A stretch of 35,018 bases of DNA, from positions 1 through 35,018 of the forward strand of contig DHOP01000032.1 of assembly GCA_002407775.1 (NCBI GenBank), written 5' to 3'. The notes under the pieces were generated by a model, which was not told the origin of the DNA, did no database searches, and saw nothing but the letters and a program-made list of their open reading frames with translations. This stretch comes from Prevotella sp. UBA5387. GTDB taxonomy: Bacteria; Bacteroidota; Bacteroidia; Bacteroidales; Bacteroidaceae. This document shows positions 8,677-18,829 of this stretch, in pieces. Each line of letters opens with the position of its first letter. Position 1 is the first letter of the stretch. Both the position numbers and the translations under genes were made by a program.

Positions 8677-11610
8677 TTATTTCATCTTTAGAGTATTCTC
8701 TCCTCTTGCCTTATTGCTATGAACATAATCACTTGGGCTCATACCATACTTTTTTCTAAAGCACTTACCAAAATATCCTGCATCACTAAAACCTGACTTA
8801 TAAGCAATGTCAGCAATGCTCTCATCGGTATGTCTCAGCATATCTACCGCATGGTTGAGTTTTGCATCTCTGACATATTCCACAGGAGAGAGGCCTGTAA
8901 GTGACTTCAACTTTTTGAAAAAAGCGCTACGACTCATTCCCATGTTTTGAGCAATCATATCTATGTCCAAATCTGGGTTTTCCAGATTAGCCTTTACCAC
9001 ATCACTTACTTTCTCCAAAAATTTAGTTTCTTCCTGCTCAAGATAGAATTTCATTTTAAACTCTGCCAAACGCGACTGGACATAAACATCATTCTTTAGT
9101 TTGATTTGATATTTGGCATATTTTATAGCTTGCAAAACTCCTATCACAATCAGGATAAAATAGAAAGTATATGCATACCATGTAGCCCACCAAGGAGGAA
9201 GGATAACAATTTGTAGAGAAGCCCTACTTCTAAGATTAGGATTAGAATCGTCGATTGCTTCAACTTCAAAAGTATATTTACCAGAAGGGACGTTTGAGTA
9301 AGAAGCTATTCTGTTGTTTCCGTTATAATGCCAATCACGGTCGTAGTCCTGAAGCCGATATCGGTAGGTCACATTAGCTGGATTGCGATAATTGAGAGCT
9401 GAAAACTCTAAAGTAAACATCGACTGGTCATGATGCAATTCCAAATGCTCAGCTTCAATAATTGATTGCCTAAATAATGGTGGATCAATATAGCTTCTTA
9501 CGTCCTTATTATTGACCTCACATCCCACAATATATACAGGATACTTCGTCGTTGATGAATGAAGTTTCTCTGGGTTGAAGGTTAGTATACCTGTTTTACA
9601 GCCTACCCAGATCTGCCCATTTCTTATGTAAGATCCTGAATTCTCTTCCAAAGTTACATTGGGGAATCCATCTACTTGCCCAAAGTCTCTAGTACTGTTG
9701 TTCCTTGGATCAAAGCAAGAAATTCCGTGATTGTTGGCCAGCCATAGGCGACCCTTTCCATCCTCAATAATTGAAATGATAACATCATTCTCAATACCTT
9801 CACCCATTCCCAAAGACTTGAAGAGAGGAAGGCGACTTTGGGGATCATATCCCTCTATCTGACTAAGTCCTCCACCAAAGGTACACAACCAAACATTTCT
9901 CTCACGGTCGCGGTATAGAGAATAAATATCACTATTTGCTTTAGTATTAATTTCTGTAGTACGATAGTTCTCAAACTTTATTTCATTAGTTGACTTAAAA
10001 TCCAATCGCACAGACATAAGACCATCTATTGTACCCACCCATAGTCTACCATATCTGTCTTCAGCCATATTTCTCACCTCCACATAGAGACCGTAACCAG
10101 GGTAGTGATCCATCCCATTATGCATGTTTAGGAACTTAATATTACCATTGTGTTCCTGAATGAGGTTAAGTCCACCATCAAGGGTTCCAACCCAAATTCG
10201 TCCATGACTGTCCTCACAAGTCATATAAACGTTATTTCCACTAATGCTAGCAGGATTTCCGGTTTCATGCTTGTAATGAACAAAACGATAACCAACTTTC
10301 TGAGAAGCATCAGGTATTGCTTGTACAAGTCCATCTCCCTTAGTAGAAAGCCATAGTCGCCCTTGACGGTCCTGCATGATAAAATAAACGCTTCCGATGC
10401 CATACTCTTTATATCCTAGCACTTTCTTCAAGCGTCCAAAATCATCAAGTATTAATAGATTCTTACTTCGAGTACCAACCCAAATATCTCCATTACTATG
10501 CTGGTAGATACAGCGTATGCCGTCCTGTCTTTCCAACGGCAGGCCAAGCATCCCAAACTGTCTAGGAGGAAAACATATTTTGTATACACCTGCGGTTGCT
10601 GATGTTAGCCACAAGATTCCTTCTGAGTCAAGTCTTATACTGAAAAAGCGAGAATCGGAGTGTTTATCAGAGAAATCATTACGAAACGCAATGTTCTCCC
10701 CTCTCATTGTCCTAGCATCCACGAAAAGCACTTCACCAGCAGACGAAAGATAGAAATAACCTGTCCCTGGTACCTCTACAAAGGCAGGATTAGTCACCTG
10801 ACCTTGCAATGATAGTTGATAATGCCATTCGCGTCCACTATTTTTATCTTTGCACATTAACAAAGAATTGCTGCTAACATGCCATATCAAACCACTTTTT
10901 GTGCTATATTCCTGTTCCTTAAGGACCATCTCCTGGAACTTTTGCTGCCAATAAGCTAAAGACCGTGGAGATTTGCCAGATAAGGGGATCGAATAGATGT
11001 GGTACGTCCTATCTTCCCAGTTTGCCCTACCCACACTAATCTGTATAATATCACGTTTAAGCCGATAGCTAGTCTTGTCAATATAGGAATGAGCATTCAA
11101 TAATCGCCTCACCTCAACTTTACCATCCAGTGTCGTGCAGGCCAATAGTAAGTTTTTGTCCTTAGTCAAAAGTAGTACCTTACCATCTGAAGTCTTCTGC
11201 ATCTTAATGACCTGCAAATTACGAGCGAAAGACTTCAATTCATCATAAACATCCTCGAAACGCTCTGTCTTTTTAAATAGCACAGAAAGTTTCCAATCAG
11301 AGCTTTTTATCCATATATTACCCAGACCATCTTCAATAAGATTTTCTATCTTACGTGGAGGTTGATCAGAGGTTTGGGAATAAGCCTTAGAGAAATTCGA
11401 GAACTTCATCCCATCAAATCGACTTAGTCCGTACCATGTACCAAACCAGACAAAGCCATTTGATGTTTTTAGCGAACAATTTACCATATTATTGGGTAGG
11501 CCATCCTCCACGGTATAGTGGGTTATGAGCATATCATTATAAACGGGTATCTGAGCCAACAACCGTCCAAATAAAATGAGCCACAATAATAGAAAAAACG
11601 TCCTCTTCAT
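8677..11610 (-). CDS. HTCS-like membrane regulator lacking kinase and receiver domains
   Basis: This is a transcription regulator of 977 residues that probably senses a glycan fragment in the periplasm. A signal sequence ends near LLAQ (17-20). About ten Reg_prop beta-propeller repeats follow to about 690 (for example GRIWVGTLDGGLNLI at 470-484). A Y_Y_Y domain lies at about 730-805, one membrane helix at about 809-831, and an AraC-type helix-turn-helix at about 870-965 (MIAQNMGMSRSAFFKKLKS, then IADIAYKSGFSDAGYFGKCF). Hybrid two-component regulators of PULs usually have 1300-1400 residues with histidine kinase, ATPase and receiver domains between the membrane helix and the HTH. Here only about 40 residues separate them. 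The frame is intact, so this looks like a true compact form. It follows the GH2 gene by 20 nt. Confidence 0.9.
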   Translation of the reverse strand: MKRTFFLLLWLILFGRLLAQIPVYNDMLITHYTVEDGLPNNMVNCSLKTSNGFVWFGTWYGLSRFDGMKFSNFSKAYSQTSDQPPRKIENLIEDGLGNIWIKSSDWKLSVLFKKTERFEDVYDELKSFARNLQVIKMQKTSDGKVLLLTKDKNLLLACTTLDGKVEVRRLLNAHSYIDKTSYRLKRDIIQISVGRANWEDRTYHIYSIPLSGKSPRSLAYWQQKFQEMVLKEQEYSTKSGLIWHVSSNSLLMCKDKNSGREWHYQLSLQGQVTNPAFVEVPGTGYFYLSSAGEVLFVDARTMRGENIAFRNDFSDKHSDSRFFSIRLDSEGILWLTSATAGVYKICFPPRQFGMLGLPLERQDGIRCIYQHSNGDIWVGTRSKNLLILDDFGRLKKVLGYKEYGIGSVYFIMQDRQGRLWLSTKGDGLVQAIPDASQKVGYRFVHYKHETGNPASISGNNVYMTCEDSHGRIWVGTLDGGLNLIQEHNGNIKFLNMHNGMDHYPGYGLYVEVRNMAEDRYGRLWVGTIDGLMSVRLDFKSTNEIKFENYRTTEINTKANSDIYSLYRDRERNVWLCTFGGGLSQIEGYDPQSRLPLFKSLGMGEGIENDVIISIIEDGKGRLWLANNHGISCFDPRNNSTRDFGQVDGFPNVTLEENSGSYIRNGQIWVGCKTGILTFNPEKLHSSTTKYPVYIVGCEVNNKDVRSYIDPPLFRQSIIEAEHLELHHDQSMFTLEFSALNYRNPANVTYRYRLQDYDRDWHYNGNNRIASYSNVPSGKYTFEVEAIDDSNPNLRSRASLQIVILPPWWATWYAYTFYFILIVIGVLQAIKYAKYQIKLKNDVYVQSRLAEFKMKFYLEQEETKFLEKVSDVVKANLENPDLDIDMIAQNMGMSRSAFFKKLKSLTGLSPVEYVRDAKLNHAVDMLRHTDESIADIAYKSGFSDAGYFGKCFRKKYGMSPSDYVHSNKARGENTLKMK

Positions 11611-11630
11611 CAGGACACAAATGTACTTAA

Positions 11631-14222
11631 TTAATTTGTAATCCCAAAATCAGATTGCTGCTGTTCTACCTCCTTTAACATTATCTGTTTCTCTTCCTCT
11701 GTCAGCTTTTTTAGGCTATTATTTGTCCCTACTGACGCTTTAGGAGTACCTTTTATTTGACTTTCATTTCCTTCATCCACTGACGTGCAGAACAAGCCCT
11801 GATAAGGTACCGACTCTATCACAAGATCAGCTGTCGTAGGAGCATGTGTACCAGGATACTGTACTTCAGCATGAACTAAAATCTTACCAGCTTTACGTGT
11901 AGACTGCAATAAAATAGGAGCACTTCCCCACTCCACAGCACGTGGGTTAGCATTGATTGTTCCGTCGTCAATGAATCGACCTTCGCCACTAAGGCTAAAC
12001 CGAATGTTCTCTTTAGCTAATCGCCGCACATTTCCATTATCGTCAGTCACCTCACACACTACTACCACAAAATCCGACCCGTCTGCAACTAGTGGACGAC
12101 CCATTGCGTCAGCGTATAGGCGCAACTTGGTACTTCGTCGTGAGGGCATTCGTGTTTCGCTACAAACCACATGTCCGTCAATAAATCCTTCTGCCAACAT
12201 TTTTACCTTCTGCCACTCTTTCTTGATGTAGCTATAATTTCTGGCTTCCCAAAAATCCCAAACACCTTTGAAGTCCATAGGCTTGTTATAATCTTTGTTC
12301 ATTGAGTGCTGAACAGGAAGAGTCCAAGACTTTGCACCATCATAGATACTCAGCTTCACGGAATCACAGTTACTAAACACGACAACATCACTATCGGAGA
12401 ATTGCGTCATTTCATGTGCTATGTATACCATTGGTTTTGGCGCTTGAGATGCAAACATATAATAGGCATACTTGGACTGACGGAATGCATCAAAAATACC
12501 ACCCCAATATGGATCAGGATGATATCCACGCTGATGATCAAAAGGATGCCACTGACATCCCCCGATGAACTGCCCTGTCGTGCGATACATCTCAGAAGTC
12601 GTTTGAGCTAAAGACAAAGCTTGCAAAAGCATAGGACGCTCTCCCCAGCTACGACTAGCACGATTGAGATTATTGTGAGCATACCAATCATCGACATATT
12701 CACCGAACTCCCTTGTAAAAATACATTGTCGAGGACGGTCTGCTTTCTCATCATCACCTGGCCATCCATACACAACATCATAATTTTCTTTTACTCCTGC
12801 GGAATTGACATCTGCCACAGCAGCAGGGCGATAAGGATATGGATATTCATCACGAGTGATTTGGAGGGATTTCAAGGAAAAGTCCTCTGGATATCTTGTT
12901 TCGTTGAGAATTGGTTCCCACATCAGCACACTCGGATGATTTCTATCTCTTCTAATAATATCTTTGGTATTCTGATATACACGTTGCTCAAACTGAGGGT
13001 CGTTCTTGTTCCAATATTGCCAACCAGGTGTAGCCACAATAACAAAAAGGCCCAGTTCATCACAAGCGTCCATAAAAGAAGGATCTTGTGGATAATGAGC
13101 TGTCCTAATGATGTTAAAACCTGCATTTTTCAATCTGAGAGCATCACGCCACTGCTGACTGTTTGGTACAGCATTTCCCACATAGGCAAAATCTTGATGA
13201 CGATTTGCACCAACAAACTGACGGTATCTCTTTCCATTGAGCCAGAAGCCTTCCTGCCCTTTGAATTCAAACTCTCTGATGCCTATCCTTGTCATTCCAC
13301 CATCTATTGTGGTTCTTCCATCTTTTACGCGAGTCTCCATGCGATAAAGGTAGGGTGATTCTGGAGACCACAAGTGAGGCTTGCACACTAGCATTTTTTG
13401 ATTAACAACACGAATCTCTCCAGGCTTCAGACTGATACGACTTGTCGCATTATTTTCTTTCTTCCCATCAGCATCTAACACAGTATTTTCTACTGTCACA
13501 ACCCGTTGTTTGGTATCTTGATTGCACACTTCTGTGTTAACAAACACCTCCGCTGACTGCTCGGTGATGTTATCATAGTGTATAAACACTCCACCACTGC
13601 CAGAATGATTAGCTTCAATCGGATCAGTGATAAATACTCTGTTTTTTGCAATTAACCACGCATCCCTATAGATACCTCCATGATAGGCAAAGTCAAGAGT
13701 GTACTGAGTCTTACCGGGAGGATAAGACTTGTCATCCGAGTTATCAGCTTTTACTGCAATAACACAAGTGTCACCAACATGCAGACCGCTTCGGTCTAAG
13801 TGGACCATGACCGGGAGATACCCTCCATAATGAGTCTGTTCGTGTTTTCCATTAATAAAGACTTCTTGCTTACCCATGATAGCTTCGAAGTAAATCTCTG
13901 CACGGTCGACCGGCACGATAAAACGCTTGCGATACCATGCCACTCCCTGATAGTTTCTGCCGCCACTCGCCTCTGCAGGTTCCAACTTCACACTGTGGGG
14001 TATGGTCACCTTCTGCCAACTAGCATCATCATAGTCTTTCTCAAATGCATCAGGGATATCTCCGATATGAAACCGCCACCCAGAATTAAAATTCCATACA
14101 CGCCTTCCTTGTTGGGCTATTGGGTAATAGCCTGCCACAGATGTGAAGTCGCCAGCAGAAGCAGATAAGGCTACCATAACCAGCAAACCCACTATCACTC
14201 TTCTTAATATCAGTTTGTTCAT
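11631..14222 (-). CDS. Secreted GH2-family exo-glycosidase
   Basis: This 863-residue GH2 enzyme has a signal peptide ending near SASAG (20-24). The jelly-roll sugar-binding domain covers about 40-195, the immunoglobulin-like domain about 200-320, and the TIM barrel about 325-610. Beta-sandwich modules follow, with a charged tail. The acid/base is E441 in WEPILNET and the probable nucleophile is E505 in FTREFGE. The 'WEP' before the NE pair differs from the usual 'WSxGNE', marking a subgroup distinct from LacZ. No Bgal_small_N domain is seen. GH2 members act on beta-galactosides, beta-glucuronides, beta-galacturonides, beta-mannosides or alpha-L-arabinopyranosides, and the sequence does not decide among them. 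The gene starts 1 nt after the esterase stop, implying translational coupling, and precedes the regulator by 20 nt. Confidence 0.9.
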   Translation of the reverse strand: MNKLILRRVIVGLLVMVALSASAGDFTSVAGYYPIAQQGRRVWNFNSGWRFHIGDIPDAFEKDYDDASWQKVTIPHSVKLEPAEASGGRNYQGVAWYRKRFIVPVDRAEIYFEAIMGKQEVFINGKHEQTHYGGYLPVMVHLDRSGLHVGDTCVIAVKADNSDDKSYPPGKTQYTLDFAYHGGIYRDAWLIAKNRVFITDPIEANHSGSGGVFIHYDNITEQSAEVFVNTEVCNQDTKQRVVTVENTVLDADGKKENNATSRISLKPGEIRVVNQKMLVCKPHLWSPESPYLYRMETRVKDGRTTIDGGMTRIGIREFEFKGQEGFWLNGKRYRQFVGANRHQDFAYVGNAVPNSQQWRDALRLKNAGFNIIRTAHYPQDPSFMDACDELGLFVIVATPGWQYWNKNDPQFEQRVYQNTKDIIRRDRNHPSVLMWEPILNETRYPEDFSLKSLQITRDEYPYPYRPAAVADVNSAGVKENYDVVYGWPGDDEKADRPRQCIFTREFGEYVDDWYAHNNLNRASRSWGERPMLLQALSLAQTTSEMYRTTGQFIGGCQWHPFDHQRGYHPDPYWGGIFDAFRQSKYAYYMFASQAPKPMVYIAHEMTQFSDSDVVVFSNCDSVKLSIYDGAKSWTLPVQHSMNKDYNKPMDFKGVWDFWEARNYSYIKKEWQKVKMLAEGFIDGHVVCSETRMPSRRSTKLRLYADAMGRPLVADGSDFVVVVCEVTDDNGNVRRLAKENIRFSLSGEGRFIDDGTINANPRAVEWGSAPILLQSTRKAGKILVHAEVQYPGTHAPTTADLVIESVPYQGLFCTSVDEGNESQIKGTPKASVGTNNSLKKLTEEEKQIMLKEVEQQQSDFGITN

Positions 14223-14223
14223 G

Positions 14224-15639
14224 TTACTTATCCCAATTATCCGTGCGGAACGAACTCACTGGGAGACCATCGTGGAAAAGGTCACCCTCTACCCAGTCTT
14301 TAAAAGCATATCTCACGGCCACAGGCATCTTCACACTGTCGCTCTTCACATATACATGGTTGCGGGATATCCATGCCTCGGCAGGATAAAACACTCTGTC
14401 ACTCCCAGCAATCTCGAACAAATTACTGCTAGTGCCATGATTGAAATAAACCCACTCCTTACTTCTGTCGAAGGACACCACTGCGGTATCATGATCAAAG
14501 GTGACACTGCTGTATGTAGCAAAATCCGGTAACCCCTTCACCTTATAAGTGTTTGCGAGTGCCAACAAAGCAAGCCGTTCACCAGCTTCCTGCTTTTTCG
14601 CTGGGTGGATCCCATAACGAAGTCCAGCGTCGAGGAGTACAGCCATACGTGAATTACTCGTCTGCTGCTCGATTTTCGCCTGCTGTTCACGCAGAAAAGC
14701 ACTATTATAATGCCAGTCTATGAGTCTATAATCATAGGGTGCGATCTGACAAAAGTAAAAAGGAAAGTCACTTTGCTTCCATTCTTCGCGCCAGCCTTTT
14801 ATCATAGACGACATGAGATCAGCATAGTAGTGGGCACGTGATACATTATCTTCACCCTGATACCAGATTACACCCCGCATCGTATAACCTATAAGCGGAT
14901 GCAGCATACCGTTATACAAAGCAGTGGGGCACCGCTGTTGCGTTTTTGAGACATCTAGCGGACTCTGAGGCAAGTTCACCTGTGGAAACATTTTCAACCA
15001 ATCATTCATCATCCATGCCTCGCATGCGCTTCCTCCCCATGATGTTACTATCAGTCCAACAGGTACTTTAAGGCTTGTACGCAATGATTTCCCGAAAAAG
15101 TAAGCTGTAGCGCTAAACTCCCTCACAGCTTCAGCATCGGCTATGGACCATTGTCCACTAACACTGTCAAGAGGTACCAAACTCGCCGCACGCTTTACAG
15201 TAAATAGACGTAATTCCTTGTCGTCAGCATACATCAGTTCGTGTGTCGCTCCTGCCACGGGTTGACCCTTGAAGCCTTTCATTGGCATCTCCATGTTGCT
15301 CTGTCCACTACATATCCATACTTCGCCAATAAGGATGTTTTTCAATGTTGTCTTTACCCCATCATCGAAAGTGATGGCATATGGGCCTCCAGCAGAAGGC
15401 GTCATCACCTGCCCCTTCCAATTTCCATTGCCATCAACAGGCACTCTATAAGTTTTAGCATCCCACGAGGTTTTTATCATTAATGTCCGATTGGCTGAAG
15501 CCTTTCCCCATAGATTACATTGGGTGTGCTGCTGCAGTACCATATTATCGTCAAATATCCTCGGCAACTTTACTTTTGCTTGCATTGATAGACTGATTAC
15601 GATCAGCACAACGCTACATATTATCTTTTTCTGTTTCAT
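14224..15639 (-). CDS. Secreted SGNH carbohydrate acetylesterase (sialate O-acetylesterase type)
   Basis: This 471-residue protein belongs to the SASA/sialate-O-acetylesterase group of SGNH hydrolases (CE20-like). A signal peptide ends near residue 21 (SLSMQA). A short N-terminal beta domain covers about 22-100. The catalytic serine is S114 in CSGQSNME, the glycine block is at SWGGSACEAW (200-209), and the asparagine-block equivalent is WYQGEDN (259-265). The Asp/His pair is D337 and H345 in DAGLRYGIHP. It probably removes O-acetyl groups that block exo-glycosidases; RG-II carries O-acetyl on aceric acid and methyl-fucose, so the role fits. Despite the family name, sialate is not implied. It sits 1 nt after the GH106 stop and 1 nt before the next GH2 start. 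Confidence 0.9.
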   Translation of the reverse strand: MKQKKIICSVVLIVISLSMQAKVKLPRIFDDNMVLQQHTQCNLWGKASANRTLMIKTSWDAKTYRVPVDGNGNWKGQVMTPSAGGPYAITFDDGVKTTLKNILIGEVWICSGQSNMEMPMKGFKGQPVAGATHELMYADDKELRLFTVKRAASLVPLDSVSGQWSIADAEAVREFSATAYFFGKSLRTSLKVPVGLIVTSWGGSACEAWMMNDWLKMFPQVNLPQSPLDVSKTQQRCPTALYNGMLHPLIGYTMRGVIWYQGEDNVSRAHYYADLMSSMIKGWREEWKQSDFPFYFCQIAPYDYRLIDWHYNSAFLREQQAKIEQQTSNSRMAVLLDAGLRYGIHPAKKQEAGERLALLALANTYKVKGLPDFATYSSVTFDHDTAVVSFDRSKEWVYFNHGTSSNLFEIAGSDRVFYPAEAWISRNHVYVKSDSVKMPVAVRYAFKDWVEGDLFHDGLPVSSFRTDNWDK

Positions 15640-15640
15640 A

Positions 15641-18600
15641 TCAATACTTTATGGTTACAGGTCCCAATAAACCAGCAGGCAACAATCCACTCTCTTTCAT
15701 TCTATATTTGGCATTTGTCCAAATGCCTCCGTAAGGTGATTTGCCTTCATCTGCACCCTTCAATGCATTTGCCCATGTGTTCACCACATTGATTTCTATA
15801 CGATTAGTACCCTTTCTAGTGGCTTTCGTGATATCCACCTCGTAAGGTGCTGTCCATGCTATGCCACAATCTATTCCATTCACGTAGACATGGGCTATAT
15901 CTCTCACCGAGCCTAAGGAAAGAACAACCTTTCCCTTTCCTATGTTACCCAATTTTACGTTATTCTGGTATCGAGCAGTTCCACTGTAATATTTCACTTT
16001 ATCCGATTTGGACTCCGTCCAACTCGACAGCTTGCTCATTTGCTCCTTCACCCCATTCCTTAGAAACTCTACATTCCAAAGGCTATTAACAACTTTCTCC
16101 TGCATGGGTTCTGACAATGTTTTTACCTGCTTTCTGCCATTAGTAAACACTACAAAAACGGACCCAAAAGCTGGTAGTGTCAGACTAAGCTGAGTACGTC
16201 CATTATTTACAATCACTTTGTCGGCATCTTTCCAACTGTCTGTTGATGCGTCATATAAAACCACCTCTCTACCATTTACTCTGAAAGAAGCTTCAATGGT
16301 TCTACTCATATTCATCTGATTGGAAATAAAGTAGATATCTGTGTTATTTGTAGCACGATGGGTATATGCCACATTTTCAGGTATTATCGCATCCGGAGAA
16401 ATGCCATATGGTGAGAAGTCCGTTCCATTGTATGGCTTATCGATGACCAGTATACCAGCTCTGCGACATTCCTCTAGTCTTTGTCGAACTATGGACGACA
16501 AGCTATCACCTTCGGGATTCATCTTACTGCGACCAGGTACTATCAAGACACGATAGCTGTTGCCACCCTTCGTGAATAATTTTCCGTCCTTCAGAGTTGT
16601 AGCATTTAGTAGGGCATCTCTATTCATTGAGTCATACTGATATCCATGCAAAGCGTTTATCCATTGATCCATGCTGAAAATACCTGACGAATGAATTACA
16701 CCAACGGGACTTTCTTCCATTGGCTGCCCTATATTCTTCAGCCTTATGCTATCCTTCTCCACCCTCTCTGCTCCAAATACAGAAGGAATGATCCTCGTCA
16801 ACTTGTCGGGAGTAAGTGAACGTGAAGGCATTTCTTCACCCGTAAACACAGCAATGTCTGCCACTGGCCATCCCTGTTGTAGCATTTTTTGCGAACGAAT
16901 CACATAGTTCACCAAACCTTTTGCTTCTGGATACCATATATTGTCACGTTGGAAGAAAAGTCCTATTCCGTCCAACGTCATGCCAGGAGATCTATCCATC
17001 CAAGGATTATGTGCATTGACATGGAAGACTAATTGGTTCATTCCTAAGGCAAAATTTCGATCAAGTAAAGGCTTTATCATCGCTGGCGTCTCATTCCATG
17101 TTCCTCTAACCTCTGTAAAGCCTTCGGCACGTACAATATTCTTACCATAGACATGGGCACCACTAATGGCATCAAGCATATCATTGGGCTTGTCATGTGT
17201 AGGAGAGTTCAGCCAATATTCACCCATCGGACAGTCTGCATATTTGTAATGTTCCATTCCGTCGGCTACAAATGTGGGAGCAATACTCTCTTGTGTGACA
17301 AGTCTTCCCGCAGTATGTGCCTTACCTTCGAGATGCTTAAAGAAACACTCGTTCACCAAGTCGTTTACAGTCTGCCGTATATCATACAGTACTTTTTCAC
17401 TACGGCCAACAGAGATCATAGGTATACCTGCATACAAAGGTAAATAGGGTATCAAGTCATAACCTCTCCGTCGCTCAAACTCTTTCGCAAAATTCTTGCC
17501 CCAATTCTGTGATCCACACTCCCATGAGTCTATATGCAAATACTTCACGACATTGGAATGTGGTCGATGGAGAAAGGCACCATACCAATCATCGAACAGC
17601 TTGTCTACCGCTTCACTGTTAAATTTGTCCACCTCAAGTCCTTTGTCTTTGCCGGCGGTGGCGTTCATTTGTCCAGTCGACGTATGACCAAAACGAAATA
17701 TTCTCCATTTCCCACTTGTTTCACTCTGATTTCCTGAACATGCCACGACACGGTCATTCTTTAGTGTCAAATAAAACACCCGGTCCATGGGCACACAATC
17801 GGTTCTTGACATCTCTTCTTCAGAAGTCGTTTCTGACACACGCCAAGACATACCACTCTTCCCTTCCCACTGATTTATCTTGGGTTCTGTGCTCACAATG
17901 ATATCTTTCAGTTTCAGCGTCGGTTTCCATTTTGCGGCATCTAGCTCTTCACTGCCAGGTTCAGTACCTTCCGGAGTCCATGAAAAACGCAAATAACGAG
18001 CTTGTGTAGGCATGATAGCATAAGTGAAATGAGGGCCGGTACTCTGCCATCCCTGGCGACATGGTTCTAATTGGCTGACCATTGTGTAGTGTTGTCCATC
18101 TACAGATGTTTCGACAACAAGCCGCTGACTCTGTATATTATTTCCCGAAGGAATAATCTCCAATGACCTCAATGTGTCCACAAACCCTAAATCACAAAGT
18201 ATCGTTCCTTGAGTAGATGCGCGAAACCCATCGCCGTCTCCAGTAGTTATTCCACCTGAACACTGCGGCGAATTCTCTGCTACAGAGTATCGTCGTATAT
18301 CATGGTCTATAGGGAATGCTAAACAAGCAATATCTTCGTAATATCCTTGATAGCTTTCAGGTTGTCTTAGATTACAACCCAAAACATTCCCTGTCACAAC
18401 AGTATCAGTCCAGACCACTTTTTGCATGGATTCGGCTGGGATAATGACTGGACTTCCAGCTAATGCGAAACCATCACAAATATGGATGCCCATCTCCAGT
18501 CCTAGAGAGTCAGCCTGCTGAAAGGAGTAGTCGACCATATCCCAAAAATTTGCAGAATGCTGGTCAGCCTTACCCTGAAATTCAGGCCTGTCGACACTGC

Positions 18601-18793
18601 TACGGATTGGCATAAGGTAACACCCCCCAAGTCCCACTTCCTTCATACCCTTCAGATCGGCATGAATTCCAGCACGAGACACCACTCCATACATCCAGTA
18701 CCAAAACGTCCAAGGCTTAGTCGTATCCTGTGCCAAAAGAACATTCCCCAACATAAGGTATGCAACCAACACCAAAGCTCTATCTTTTTTCAT
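15641..18793 (-). CDS. GH106 alpha-L-rhamnosidase
   Basis: This inverting alpha-L-rhamnosidase is 1050 residues from the ATG at 18793. A TTG at 18811 would add six residues, but the ATG begins the signal peptide (MKKDRALVLV to LLAQ) and has an AAGGCGGTG-like ribosome site upstream. The mature protein begins WTFWYWMYGVVSRAGI, a GH106 hallmark. A discoidin-like beta-sandwich is inserted at about 190-300 and a galactose-binding-like domain ends the protein. E425 (HIDSWECG) and E557 (VRAEGF) are the likely catalytic acids. Their 132-residue spacing equals that of E461/E593, which I recall for B. thetaiotaomicron BT0986, the GH106 enzyme acting on RG-II. The esterase follows after 1 nt. Family confidence is high; the linkage is inferred. 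Confidence 0.92.
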   Translation of the reverse strand: MKKDRALVLVAYLMLGNVLLAQDTTKPWTFWYWMYGVVSRAGIHADLKGMKEVGLGGCYLMPIRSSVDRPEFQGKADQHSANFWDMVDYSFQQADSLGLEMGIHICDGFALAGSPVIIPAESMQKVVWTDTVVTGNVLGCNLRQPESYQGYYEDIACLAFPIDHDIRRYSVAENSPQCSGGITTGDGDGFRASTQGTILCDLGFVDTLRSLEIIPSGNNIQSQRLVVETSVDGQHYTMVSQLEPCRQGWQSTGPHFTYAIMPTQARYLRFSWTPEGTEPGSEELDAAKWKPTLKLKDIIVSTEPKINQWEGKSGMSWRVSETTSEEEMSRTDCVPMDRVFYLTLKNDRVVACSGNQSETSGKWRIFRFGHTSTGQMNATAGKDKGLEVDKFNSEAVDKLFDDWYGAFLHRPHSNVVKYLHIDSWECGSQNWGKNFAKEFERRRGYDLIPYLPLYAGIPMISVGRSEKVLYDIRQTVNDLVNECFFKHLEGKAHTAGRLVTQESIAPTFVADGMEHYKYADCPMGEYWLNSPTHDKPNDMLDAISGAHVYGKNIVRAEGFTEVRGTWNETPAMIKPLLDRNFALGMNQLVFHVNAHNPWMDRSPGMTLDGIGLFFQRDNIWYPEAKGLVNYVIRSQKMLQQGWPVADIAVFTGEEMPSRSLTPDKLTRIIPSVFGAERVEKDSIRLKNIGQPMEESPVGVIHSSGIFSMDQWINALHGYQYDSMNRDALLNATTLKDGKLFTKGGNSYRVLIVPGRSKMNPEGDSLSSIVRQRLEECRRAGILVIDKPYNGTDFSPYGISPDAIIPENVAYTHRATNNTDIYFISNQMNMSRTIEASFRVNGREVVLYDASTDSWKDADKVIVNNGRTQLSLTLPAFGSVFVVFTNGRKQVKTLSEPMQEKVVNSLWNVEFLRNGVKEQMSKLSSWTESKSDKVKYYSGTARYQNNVKLGNIGKGKVVLSLGSVRDIAHVYVNGIDCGIAWTAPYEVDITKATRKGTNRIEINVVNTWANALKGADEGKSPYGGIWTNAKYRMKESGLLPAGLLGPVTIKY

Positions 18794-18829
18794 ATGTTCA
18801 CCGCCTTGCAATCCATTTTATACAATGAA

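Noticed and set aside
12621..13358. 245-codon plus-strand frame opposite the GH2 gene
   Set aside because: It lies wholly antisense to a clear GH2 coding sequence with catalytic motifs, and its translation shows no domain signature.
14224..15639. Literal sialate O-acetylesterase role
   Set aside because: The name is that of the family; many members remove acetyl groups from plant glycans, and no sialate genes surround it.
18794..18811. TTG start of the GH106 gene
   Set aside because: The ATG at 18793 begins the signal peptide and has an AAGGCGGTG-like site upstream; the TTG extension covers that site.
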